This document shows, piece after piece, positions 47,448 through 57,300 of a DNA stretch of 64,000 bases (within the stretch, counting starts at the first letter, position 1; every line of letters begins with the position of its first letter). The translations under genes were made by a program, and so were the position numbers. The DNA comes from a virus. The stretch is from IMG/VR virus record IMGVR_UViG_3300042321_002788, positions 1 to 64,000 of that record. One strand, written 5' to 3'. The notes under the pieces were generated by a model, which saw only the letters and a list, made by a program, of their open reading frames with translations, was not told where the DNA came from and searched no databases.

Positions 47448-47720
47448 ATGCTATCATTTCAAAAGTTTCAATCTACAATCAAAGAAAATATTCCCTATTA
47501 TCTTTGGGAATTTGAGCAAAATCAATCTTCTGACAATAATGGCGAATATCGAGCAAAAATAAAAAATTCCCAGATAGGAGTACGTTATCTTTGTCGATTA
47601 AATAAGTTTATCGTTATTTTGCAAAATAATGATAAAGACTATGGCGATCAAACAACTATAGCTACAGACTTAAGGTTTGTTCACGATGCCGTCGTGAGCT
47701 ATATTCAATTAGAGTTTTAG
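47448..47720 (+). CDS. Unknown protein, tandem paralog B
   Basis: A 90-residue protein, paralog of 47133-47411 with low but full-length similarity. CAGGAGTATC precedes the start, a copy of the upstream ribosome binding site. Four bases from the next gene. No family is recognised. Confidence 0.6.
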   Translation: MLSFQKFQSTIKENIPYYLWEFEQNQSSDNNGEYRAKIKNSQIGVRYLCRLNKFIVILQNNDKDYGDQTTIATDLRFVHDAVVSYIQLEF

Positions 47721-47724
47721 TGTA

Positions 47725-48219
47725 ATGATTAGATTTTACTGGAATGATAAATTAGTGTCTTATCACGAGACACAAGAGGAAGCTTTTGAACAAGGATTTA
47801 AGTATTTACATCAGCATCCTGCGTCGCCTGATTTTAAGCGTATGCCTCATAGACAGTGTTCATTCGTAGACACAACAGAAATCGATTGGTGGAAACATTC
47901 AAAAATTCTTTTTGAACGGTTTACTGATTGGATTTGCCATAAGCGGTATTCTGATAATGGAGGCGTACTTATGGACATAAAGCGTATCCTTTCAGAAATA
48001 AAAAGAAAAGGGTATTTATCTTTAGACGATATAAATCAACTAATAGAGATTAACTCATACTTCTTAAATAACTTTGCAAGGTGCTATAAATTAACTCCAG
48101 AAGAGGTAAAAGTGTTAGCATCTGAAAGAAAAGTAACGTTTAACATGGTTTTTGAGTACATAGAAATTGATTATTCGGCATTAGCGCATTGGTTACGCAA
48201 ATCAAAAATCACTCCCTAA
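47725..48219 (+). CDS. Unknown protein (164 aa)
   Basis: A 164-residue protein in two parts: residues 1-75 (RFYWNDKLVSYHETQEEAFEQGFKYL, quoted in part) and a helical C-terminal part (SLDDINQLIEINSYFLNNFARCYKLTPEEVKVL, quoted in part) that looks like a small helix-turn-helix. Last gene of the accessory region before the tail module. No family is recognised. Confidence 0.55.
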   Translation: MIRFYWNDKLVSYHETQEEAFEQGFKYLHQHPASPDFKRMPHRQCSFVDTTEIDWWKHSKILFERFTDWICHKRYSDNGGVLMDIKRILSEIKRKGYLSLDDINQLIEINSYFLNNFARCYKLTPEEVKVLASERKVTFNMVFEYIEIDYSALAHWLRKSKITP

Positions 48220-48242
48220 AACCAATAAAAATAAATTGTTAT

Positions 48243-48275
48243 AATAGCTGTAAGGATAACTTACAGCTATTTTTT
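48243..48275 (+). terminator. Terminator-like hairpin directly before the tail operon
   Basis: An 11-bp stem (AATAGCTGTAA with TTACAGCTATT, loop GGATAAC) followed by TTTT, ending one base before the ATG at 48277. A -10-like TATAAT lies at 48240-48245 at its left edge, and AAGGA, the only ribosome-binding-like sequence for 48277, lies in the loop region. It may terminate upstream transcripts and also control translation of the first tail gene. Confidence 0.65.
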
Positions 48276-48276
48276 A

Positions 48277-48675
48277 ATGATTAACTGGAATCTAGGAAAA
48301 GACTTAGCTACTGAAGCTTTTGGGGAAATGGTGTCCGAGTTTGCCCAAGAAATTAATTTTCAGATAGAGGATACTAAATGGAACTGGCCGCGGGAAACCG
48401 TGCGTCAAAACGGTAGTGTAGTTGGCTCACCCCGGGACATTGTAGATACAGGTGAGCTAAAAAATAGCCAATTTATTGAAGATGTATCGGATACCTATAA
48501 AGTAATCGGTTACACGGCTGATCATGCCGCTCTTGTCCATGAAGGGTATCAAATAGAGCGTAACGATGGGACGGTGACAGATGTTCCCGCCCGACCTTTT
48601 ATCGACACGGCTATAGAAGACTATAATCCAATTGAGGCTTATAGTGAAATCTTAAAGGAAAAATTAAATGAGTGA
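48277..48675 (+). CDS. Tail completion protein, HK97 gp10-like
   Basis: A 132-residue protein. PRDIVDTGELKNSQ, YTADHAALVHEGY and DVPARPFIDTAIED match the HK97 gp10 / phage minor tail family (R-x-x-D-TG-L-x-x-S, A-x-x-VHxG, PARPF). These proteins join head and tail or complete the tail. It is the first gene of the tail module; no normal ribosome binding site is seen before the start, only the hairpin loop. It overlaps the next gene by 8 bases. Confidence 0.75.
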   Translation: MINWNLGKDLATEAFGEMVSEFAQEINFQIEDTKWNWPRETVRQNGSVVGSPRDIVDTGELKNSQFIEDVSDTYKVIGYTADHAALVHEGYQIERNDGTVTDVPARPFIDTAIEDYNPIEAYSEILKEKLNE

Positions 48676-49117
48676 ATCAGAATTAAGAGATATTTTATTA
48701 AGCATTAGAAACAATTTAAAGATACTTATCGGCACTGACTTAGGTAAATACGAAATAACAAGCCCTACAGGGCAAAATTTAAAAGAAATTGATGCTATTT
48801 GGGTAGAGCCTCCTGAATTACCCCCTAACTATAAAGTAAAACCTAATAGCGGCATCGAAGCAATTATTCAAAGAGAGCCTAATCCTTATCACGAAAATTT
48901 ACTAGGATATACCGTAGGTATAAACAACTATTGCATTACCTTGAAACAATACAATCTAGAGAAATCCCTAACACCAGTGATTGAAACACTTAAATCTTCT
49001 CGCTACTGGAATTTTCTAGATCAGCCTCGCCTAACCTCCTATACCAAAACCTCCGAGGGGATTATCAGACCAAAAGTGACCTTTAAAATCACTACTGCTA
49101 GGCTTTTAGACTTCTAG
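48668..49117 (+). CDS. Tail terminator-like protein
   Basis: A 149-residue protein between the gp10-like gene and the tail-tube candidate, the standard place for the tail terminator (gpU-like). The alpha/beta sequence (LRDILLSIRNNLKILIG; IWVEPPELPPNYKVKPNSGIEAII, quoted in part) and length agree, but no motif is decisive. A shared motif (late promoter candidate) follows the stop. Confidence 0.55.
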   Translation: MSESELRDILLSIRNNLKILIGTDLGKYEITSPTGQNLKEIDAIWVEPPELPPNYKVKPNSGIEAIIQREPNPYHENLLGYTVGINNYCITLKQYNLEKSLTPVIETLKSSRYWNFLDQPRLTSYTKTSEGIIRPKVTFKITTARLLDF

Positions 49118-49140
49118 AGTACACATTTACTAATCTTTTA

Positions 49141-49178
49141 TAGTACAATATAACTAGAAAAGTTTAGTTAGTGATTAG
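49141..49178 (+). promoter_or_regulatory. Late-promoter candidate, motif shared with 10573
   Basis: TAGTACAATATAACTAG, then AGTTTAGTTAGTGATTAG just before the ATG at 49180. Together with the site in front of the capsid gene it is the only other occurrence I find of TAGTACAAT followed by AGTTAGTGAT. Both precede the genes expected to need the most protein. Confidence 0.5.
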
Positions 49179-49179
49179 A

Positions 49180-49911
49180 ATGTCCAATCAGATTTTAGAG
49201 TTGAATCGGAGTGACAACCTCACCCCTAGCCGTGATACGCGATTTTTTATCTCTAGCCCTTATGGTTTTGGAGAGGAACCTTCCACACGAGTAGCCGATT
49301 TAGGTGGTGCAATCGTCTTAGGTGATTCCACTCTTACCGTGGCAACTGGGGGTTTTGGCCGAATTTTATATGCTGGCACTTTAATTTATGTGGGGACTGC
49401 CGGTGATTATGTAATTGTCCGAACAAAAACGACAACGCTAACTCAGACAGCAATCCAGATCGAACCTTCCAAAATTGCTGCTGCCCTTGCGACTCCCGCT
49501 CAAAAATGCACGATTAAATCCTGGGTTCCTTTTGTGAGTGCCAAGACCTTTAACGTTGACACCTCCTCTACTGAGGTTACTGATTCCGTCTTTGGTGAAA
49601 GGGCGGTGGAGAAATTTATCTCCGAAATCATGAGTACTGGGTCGGTATCGGGTCCGCTTGTATTTGGTGATCCTGGATATGAAATCATAAAGGCCGCAGA
49701 GCAAAAAGGTGATCGAATTTACCTTGAAATTGTCTATATGGGACAGCGCGGCGGCTTAGGTTTTCAGACAAATGTTAGCCAAAATGTTAGTGGTGAAAAA
49801 GGTAATTTCCTACAAGGAAACGTAACTCTAACTATTAGTGGCAATGTGTTTGATATTAAACCGATGGCAACGTCGCCATTCCCTCCTAATGTAGCTGATG
49901 ACCTCAATTAA
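49180..49911 (+). CDS. Major tail (tube) protein
   Basis: A 243-residue protein; ATG 49180 directly follows the shared promoter motif. Beta-dominated (SLTVATGGFGRILYAGTLIYVG-like, KTFNVDTSSTEVTDSVFGERAVEKFISEIMSTGSVSG, quoted in part), with the order of the tail-tube family: N-terminal sheet, SVFGERAVEK loop and FQTNVSQNVSGEKGNF before the end. It lies between terminator and chaperone genes, the universal order of siphophage tails. Tube subunits stack as hexamers to form the tail lumen. Confidence 0.65.
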   Translation: MSNQILELNRSDNLTPSRDTRFFISSPYGFGEEPSTRVADLGGAIVLGDSTLTVATGGFGRILYAGTLIYVGTAGDYVIVRTKTTTLTQTAIQIEPSKIAAALATPAQKCTIKSWVPFVSAKTFNVDTSSTEVTDSVFGERAVEKFISEIMSTGSVSGPLVFGDPGYEIIKAAEQKGDRIYLEIVYMGQRGGLGFQTNVSQNVSGEKGNFLQGNVTLTISGNVFDIKPMATSPFPPNVADDLN

Positions 49912-50179
49912 AATAGTTAAACTCCTTGTTGATGAAGACCAAGAGGTAATGCTAGTCAATTCTAGAATAATCAATAATTACCTCTGGTTTTCTTTCGGTA
50001 CGTTTGATCGAGAAATAAGTCAACAAGAAAAGATATTAATTGAACCACCAGACGGAACAAAAAACCAAGAAAGAATACAGGTATCTGTGATCATTGATCC
50101 TCTGTGGCTCAATACTGAACAAAGTGCAAAAAGAAATCAAAAGGTAAAAATAAATGGCGAAGTTAAGCATTTTAGGTAA
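49898..50179 (+). CDS. Small tail-module protein
   Basis: A 93-residue beta-rich protein (IKIVKLLVDEDQEVMLVNSRI) overlapping the tube gene by 14 bases and the chaperone gene by 26. No family is recognised; placement suggests a tail accessory protein. Confidence 0.55.
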   Translation: MTSIKIVKLLVDEDQEVMLVNSRIINNYLWFSFGTFDREISQQEKILIEPPDGTKNQERIQVSVIIDPLWLNTEQSAKRNQKVKINGEVKHFR

Positions 50180-50939
50180 ATTGAAGTTTAATGAAACATT
50201 CTTTTTCCCTTTAAAAAAAGAATGGATTTTTTACATTGAAGACAATGATGCTTTACTAGAAAAGATAGACACAATTGCTACAGAAGAAAATGGGGAAATT
50301 GGGATTAAGTTCTTAAAACGATACGGGATTAATCCAAAGGAAAATGAAACAGTCAAGGAATACTTAGAGGCACGGGAAAAAGCTGACAAAGCTTATCTTG
50401 AGAAAATTAAAGCTATCGGGCAAAAAACGGGACTATCCACTGCTGAAATTGAAGGAGTAGTAGTTAACGACGGTTCGATCCGAGAACGAATTGAACAGGT
50501 CATGGTTGATGCCCTTGACGGGGTAAAATCTGACAGCGTAGAACAAAAAGTAGAAACCGCCGCTATCGTACAGCAATCAATTTTAAATAATCGCAAAAAA
50601 ACAAGAGAACTAACAAGAGAATCTATAGAACTTGTAGAGCCTTATCTTGATGAATTAAACGCTTTATTTAAGGATCGGGAAACAACTTATGAGACGTACA
50701 ATAAAGCCTTATTAGCTAACTTTCTTGGAAGTCCTCGACGGGTAGTTAAACTTAAAGATAAATCTTCTGTTGATTTCACCATACAAGACATTAATGATAT
50801 GTCTCAATTTATGGTAGTAAAACTCTATCAAGACTATCTCTGGCAAGACATAACTCAGTGGCAAAACCCAGAAACTGAGAAACCAGGGACTGAAAAATCA
50901 GAATCAGAATCAACGGAGGATGACGAAAAAAACGAATAG
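50154..50939 (+). CDS. Tail assembly chaperone, short form (gpG-like)
   Basis: A 261-residue protein, mostly helical (YGINPKENETVKEYLEAREKADKAYLEKIKAIGQK, quoted in part) with an acidic Ser/Glu-rich end (ETEKPGTEKSESESTEDDEKNE). It lies between tube and tape measure genes and ends at a slippery site (A AAA AAC at 50927-50933), as in lambda G/T. The zero-frame stop is TAG at 50937. The short form binds the tape measure before polymerisation. Confidence 0.75.
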   Translation: MAKLSILGKLKFNETFFFPLKKEWIFYIEDNDALLEKIDTIATEENGEIGIKFLKRYGINPKENETVKEYLEAREKADKAYLEKIKAIGQKTGLSTAEIEGVVVNDGSIRERIEQVMVDALDGVKSDSVEQKVETAAIVQQSILNNRKKTRELTRESIELVEPYLDELNALFKDRETTYETYNKALLANFLGSPRRVVKLKDKSSVDFTIQDINDMSQFMVVKLYQDYLWQDITQWQNPETEKPGTEKSESESTEDDEKNE

Positions 50940-50978
50940 ATGACGCAATTAATGCGCGGTTAGAGGCAATTGCTAACC
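50915..50978 (+). promoter_or_regulatory. Programmed -1 frameshift signal
   Basis: GGAGGA at 50915-50920 (an internal Shine-Dalgarno-like stimulator), the slippery heptamer A AAA AAC at 50927-50933 in the zero frame (codons GAA AAA AAC), and a hairpin GGTTAG/CTAACC at 50958-50978. A -1 slip joins the zero frame to the open frame ending at 51385. Confidence 0.85.
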
Positions 50979-51385
50979 CCATTAATTGGGAAGAAATCTA
51001 TTACAAATGGTGTGCATGGGGATTATCTATGGAAGAGTGGGAAGAATGGCCAGACTGGTTAATCCTAAAAAAATATTCAGGGATTCAAAAAGTCAAATGT
51101 GAAGAGATTAATTCACTATCAGACACAGTCAGTCAGATTGCCGCCATGGTTAACATTTACTTAATGGCTCAATCAAAAGAAAAATCACAGTCTCAACCTC
51201 CAAAACCCAGTGATTTTCTTCCTTTCCGGTTTAAAGAAAATAAAAAATATTTTCTTGATCAAGAAACCGCTCAAATTCTGTTAGAAGCCATGAAAGCTGG
51301 ACAAGTGCCAGTCTTCGCCACTCAAATAATAGTCGATTGCGGACTATACGACGAAATAATTCAATTAGTAGGGGAGAAAAGCTAA
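50933..51385 (+). CDS. Tail chaperone -1 frame extension (T-like)
   Basis: After the slip the ribosome reads RIDDAINARLEAIANPINWEE and then YYKWCAWGLSMEEWEEWPDW, giving 150 further residues and a 410-residue fusion. The aromatic N-terminal part is typical of T-like extensions. This frame has no start with a ribosome binding site of its own; ATG 51029 is internal. Its stop overlaps the tape measure ATG at 51385 (TAATG). The fusion protein recruits tube subunits along the tape measure. Confidence 0.8.
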   Translation, partial: RIDDAINARLEAIANPINWEEIYYKWCAWGLSMEEWEEWPDWLILKKYSGIQKVKCEEINSLSDTVSQIAAMVNIYLMAQSKEKSQSQPPKPSDFLPFRFKENKKYFLDQETAQILLEAMKAGQVPVFATQIIVDCGLYDEIIQLVGEKS

Positions 51386-54300
51386 TGTCTTTATCACTTG
51401 GTACTTTAGAAATCGGTCTAGGGCTAAATACAGCCCAATATGATAGCGGTATCAAATCGGCTAAAGACCAGCTTTCTTCTTTAGAAGATCATGCCCAAAA
51501 AATCACTAGAGACATAGAATGGTCTCTTAAGCAAAGTATTCCTAAGTTAACAATTGTTCCAGTAGTAGATCATCGCCCATTGCATGGTTTAAATAAACAT
51601 TTATCAGAAAAAGAAAAACACATTGATCGAGTTAGTAAAAAAGTTATCAGGATTAAAGTTGATGACAGTGAACTACAAGAAATAGCAAACAAAACAGTTA
51701 TAGTTCAGGCATCAGTTCAATCTAAAGGTTCTAGCCAAAAATATTCTAATGAGATTAAACAAAAAGTAGAAGTATCTATCAAAAATGCAAATCTTGAATT
51801 ATTAACAGAAATTAAAGCGGTTACAAAAGAAATTAAAGAAGTTGTTAAATCTGTTTCTAGATTAAAGCCTACAGCTATTGGAACTATAAGCAATTCTTTA
51901 ATACAAGGAATTGGATTTAATTTGACTAAAAGTTTTAGTCAAGGATTTGAACAAAGTTTTACTAAAAAAACTGGGTTTAACTTTGAATCCGCTGGGCAAA
52001 AAACTGGAAATATAACTGCTAGTTCTGTACAGTTTGTTCAACCAGTATTAAATAAACTTGTTGATACTTTACAAATAAAAATAGATAAAATAACAGGCAG
52101 AGATAAACCGATTGGAGAACGAATATTAACTGCATCAGAAACTTTCCAAAAAATACAAACCAAGATAGGAGTTTCTAATAATAATCCTTATACTCAAAAA
52201 TCTATAGATAATTCGATAGCAAGTTTTCAAAATATGCTCAGTGTTTTAGGAAGTGGCGAATTTTCAAAATTTCCAGAAGCATCTCAAAAAGCAATAACTT
52301 CACTAACAGAGTTATTAAACCTTATATCTTCCGAAAATGACTTAGGTGAGCTTACTAAAGATTTAGCAGATTTATTAAAAATAACAATTGCTTTTAGTGG
52401 AAAAGATTTTTTACAAATTATTAAACAATCTCACTCTCTTTTGAAAACTCAAAAAGCTTTAGAGGGAAGTAGCGCAGAATTTATCGGAGCTTTAAAGCAA
52501 GCAGTATCAGAGCAAAAAATTATTGAACAAGGATTTAGATTAATTGCAAGAGAAAATCATAAATCATTTTTTGTTAACGATGAAGGTAAATATATTGGAA
52601 CCGACAATGTAGGTGGTCGAGTGATCGGATTTACAGCCACACCAAAACAATCAATGCCTGGTGTTGGGCAAGATATTTATGAAATTGCTTTTTCTCTAGA
52701 TTCTCAGTTTTCTAGTCTAGGGGATGCAGCGCAATTAACAAAAAAAGAAGTAATTCAGCTAAAAAACTCTGTGTCTGAGTTTTTTAATAAGTTTGTAAGC
52801 AATACTAATGAAGCTATATTAACTGCATCGCCAGAAAATGCAGATCAAAAAGGAAAAAGACGGGGATCAATTTATCAACGATTTGGGTTTGTTCCTGAAG
52901 GAGAAGGTAATCGTTTAGTAGCGCAAATTTCTTCTAGAAAAATTGTTGAGCCAAACTTAAAATTTAATTTAAAACAGAATGAACAAGTTACTCAAATAAG
53001 TAAACAGATTGAACAAAGATTGACAACTACTTTAGGTACGTTCGATAATTTATTTCAGCATAGTATTTCACAAGCTATTCAATACGCTAAATCTATAATT
53101 GTTGGAAGCGAGTTAATTCAACAAGATTTAGAGCAACTTCAAAAAGAAGCCCAAAACGCTGAATATGATGATTCACCCGCAATACAATCTCAAAATAAAA
53201 TAAATCAAAATTTAAAAAACTTACAGGCAAGGATAAAACAAAGCAAAAGACTACAAAACGATCCTATTTTACGGGATTTTTCTAAAATAGACATAACAAA
53301 TATAGATACTCTTGTACCAAAAGAACAATTAGCAAAAATTGCATTAAAAATTACTAAAATCACAGAAAATGTGCCTAAAGAAATTGTTAAAAAATTACTT
53401 GAGCGTGTTGCACAATTTCAGCCAGAAGAAATAATTGATCCTACACTCTTAGGATCAATTATTTCTTCATTAACAAAAGATATACAAACTCAATTAACAG
53501 GAGTAACACCTCAATTAAAAATGTTCGGTAGTGGTGTTAATTCAAATTATCTAAATTTATTACCAGAAAAAAAACGAGAATCATTTCTTAAAAAACAAAC
53601 AGAATACGAGCAAGCATTAATTAAATACGAGCAGACCAACAATCCAGAAGCCAAAATACCGACCCCTCCACAGTTAAGCAAGATTGATAAACAGACAATT
53701 GCTAAAAACCTTAGAATTGAAGACGTTCAACGCGAAGTTTCCTATGTTATTCAAAATGCTAACACTTTAAGAAAAGCGTCTCAAGATGCTATTGATCGAG
53801 TTAATAATTTATTAGCTAAAGTGCCAAAAAACGAAAGATTTGGGCATCCATTAGCGTCATTAAAAGGGAACCTTACTCAACTTAAAGAATCTGCCGAAAA
53901 TGTTAATCCTATTTATGATTTAAAAAAATTAGGTGTAAATAAAGAAATTCTTGACGCTATTGACGTTAAATCTCAAGTAATACCAGAAATGACTGATACT
54001 GGTTCTAGTATTGTCTCTGGATTAGTACAAGGATTAAATAGTAAATTAGCAGAACTTGAGACTGTTTCAATAGACATTGCCTCTATTCCACTAGAAATAA
54101 CCAAACAAATCAATAAAATACAGTCGCCTTCTAAAGAATTTGAAAAAGTAGGAAAAAATATAGTTGAAGGTGAAATTAAAGGAATTAAGTCAAAAGAAAA
54201 AGACTTACAAGCGACGATGGCTATCATTGCTAAAAATATGATAGAAAATCGTTATTTGGCAACTAAAAATCCTGTAAACATCGATCCGTTTTTTCCTCAT

Positions 54301-57300
54301 CAAATAGAAGCGTATCAAAAACAATCATCAAATACTTTTATTGGGGACATCCAATTAGGGCAAGAAAAAATACAAGGCGTTTCATATCAAAGTCAATCTA
54401 TTTCTCAAGTCAATCAAAAAGCTATTAACCAAAGACTAGCGTTAGAAGCCGAAAATGAAGCAAATAGAAAAGCTACTAATAAAGCATTAACTGAAGCATC
54501 TAAATATACTGCAAAAATACGAGAACTGTCTGAGAAAGATGCGGAACGTACTCGTAAACATAAAGCAGAAAAAGAAGCATGGGCAAAATTATGGACAAAT
54601 CATGAAGCGCAGAAAAAAGCTAGTACACAACAGCTAGTTCCTGTTATAGCATCCACTGAAACACTAGGTAACAACAAAATAAAAACAGAAAAGACAGAAG
54701 AAGAACTTCCTCTTTATACACCGTCTTCTATTGTAGAAAAAAAGGTTCAAGTATTAAAAGAATCTGGGCAATCTACTAATAAAATTGAAAAAATGTTAGC
54801 AGAATCTGCTAAAAAGTCTGAAGAGTTATTTTTAAAAGAAATGACAAAACGTTCAGCTAAAAAAGCGGAAGAAATTTATGCTAAAACTATTAAGGAATTT
54901 AAACAGAAAGCTTTACCGCCTGCTATTAATCTTGGTTCAATTCCTGATCCTTGGACAGAAGCATCTACAGGTGGTGCAGATGGGCAACCTCCTAAACCCC
55001 CTATCAACCGACCTGTTGCTTCATCTGATCCCGAACCCGAACCAAATAAACAGGTAAAATCGGCAAGCAAGATAATTCAGAATATAGACAATCCTACTCA
55101 ATTACAAAAAATAGGTAAGGCATTTGAAGCAATTAAAAATCAGTTAAATAACTTGCCTGAACCTATTAAACGAGTCTTGCTTGGAGCAAGAACACTGTTA
55201 TCAGCTTTTGCTGGTTTTCAAATTCTTCAGCAAGCCGGTGTGTTTTTTCGACAATTTACCACTGATTCTTTTCAAGCAGCATTAAACATGGAGCGGCTTG
55301 AAACAGTCTTAAATTTCTCAACTGGAAATGCTGAATCTTCTCTTGCTAAATTAAAGATACAAGCTGACCGATTAGGAATATCATTTTTATCTTCTGCCAA
55401 AAATTATCAGCAGTTTAGTGCTTCTGTAATAAATACGCCATTAGAATTTCAAAAAGATAAAATTTTTGAAGGAATAACATTAGGATTGGCTACTAGAGGT
55501 GCTAGTTCTCAACAGCAAGACAGAGCTTTACTAGCCATTACTCAGATAGCTAGTAAAGGTCGTGTTTCAATGGAAGAACTTAACTCTCAGTTAGGTGAAG
55601 CAATGCCAGGCGCGTTACAGATTGCTGCTCGTTCTATGGGATTGACTTCTCAAGAATTTATTAAATTAGTTGAATCAGGATCTATTTTAGCAGAAGATTT
55701 GCTACCTAAACTAGCTACACAGATTAACTTAGAAAGTGCTGGTGGACTTAGTGTTATTGATGATACTGCTTTTGCTCAAGTTGCCAGAGTTCAAAATCAG
55801 ATAGAATTGCTTCGCATTTCATTAGGCGAATCTTTATTAAACGCTTCTAAATTAGGATTACCATTAATAACAAAAGGACTAGAAATATTAACGAAAAATG
55901 GTCAGTCGTTAGCTACTGTATTGACATCTATTGGTGTTGTTAGTGCTGGCGGTTTTATTATGGTTTTAAAAAATATCGGACTTATAGACTTAGGATTAAA
56001 AGCACTGGGAGTTACAGCGGCATCTACTCGTGGGGCAATATCTCAGATTGGAGTAGGACTACTTAAAGGACTAGGATGGACTGCTTTAATTTATGGTGTA
56101 ATGGAAGCTTTTAAAGAGCTTTATCAGTACATCAACGCAGGCTCCGAAGAGTCTAAACGATCTCTTAAATCAACTCAAGAATCGTTACAAGAATTGAGAA
56201 GATTACTAGAGAAACCTTTGCCTACACCTAAAGCTTCTACTGTTATAACTGATAGTGCAACCGCAATTCAGCGATTTAAAAACAACAGAGAAAGAGATAA
56301 AAGCTTAGAATTTACTGCGGGGGGACTCATTGATACGACACAAATTTTAAGATTATCAACCGATACATTCAGTGATACAAAGATTATTGAATTTACGGGT
56401 AAACTTGACACATTGCGGCAAAAAGCAAAAGACCTCAAGATAGATGAAATCATAGCTAGTGGAGATGCTGACGTTAAAAAAGCTACATCTGTTCGTCAAG
56501 AAATTGCGAAAGTAAACCAAGAAATACAAGCTTTAACGGAAAAATACTTTCCTCAAATTGGGCTTATTGTTAATGAGATAGCATCTACAGAAGAAAGAAT
56601 TACAGCAATTAAAAAAGTTTTAGATGATCCAGGGTCTTCTAATTCCCAAAAAGATAATGCTAGTATCCAGCTAGAAATTGCTGAAGTTCAACTTAGAAAA
56701 TTAAAAGAATCGCAAGAAAAATATAACGAAGCAGTCAAAGAGAATTTAGTCAACTATCAACGATTAACAGAACAAATAAATAAAGTAGCAAGAGCTTTAT
56801 CTAATATTGAATTTGTCTCTAGTGGTCGAACTATTTTGTCTGAAACAGATATTAAACGACAAGTTTTATCTGGGAACCTGAAGCCGTTTGAAATAGACTT
56901 GACCGTTAGAGAACAGAGCCTATCTATTGTCAAGGATCAGTTTAATTCGCTTAATGGATTATTAGCAACCAAAGAAAAAGAATTACAAAACACCCTAACA
57001 GATCAAATTAATCAGCGAATAACTGAGTTAATGCCTGAATTAAATGGAATAGATTTTAGAACGGCATTACAGCAGGGAAGTGTGTCACCAGAAGCTATAG
57101 GTGATCGGTTACAACAGTTGGGAGATCAAGCGCCTTTTGAATTAAACCAGGTATTAGAAACAGCTAAACAGCAAGCATCTATTAGACGACAAACTTTAAC
57201 TATTGATAAATCAATTGTTGATACAGAACTAGAAATTGCTAACGCTAGACGAGAGCGTGCAAGAAATGCCAGACAAGCATCAATAGTCGGTGCCAATGTC

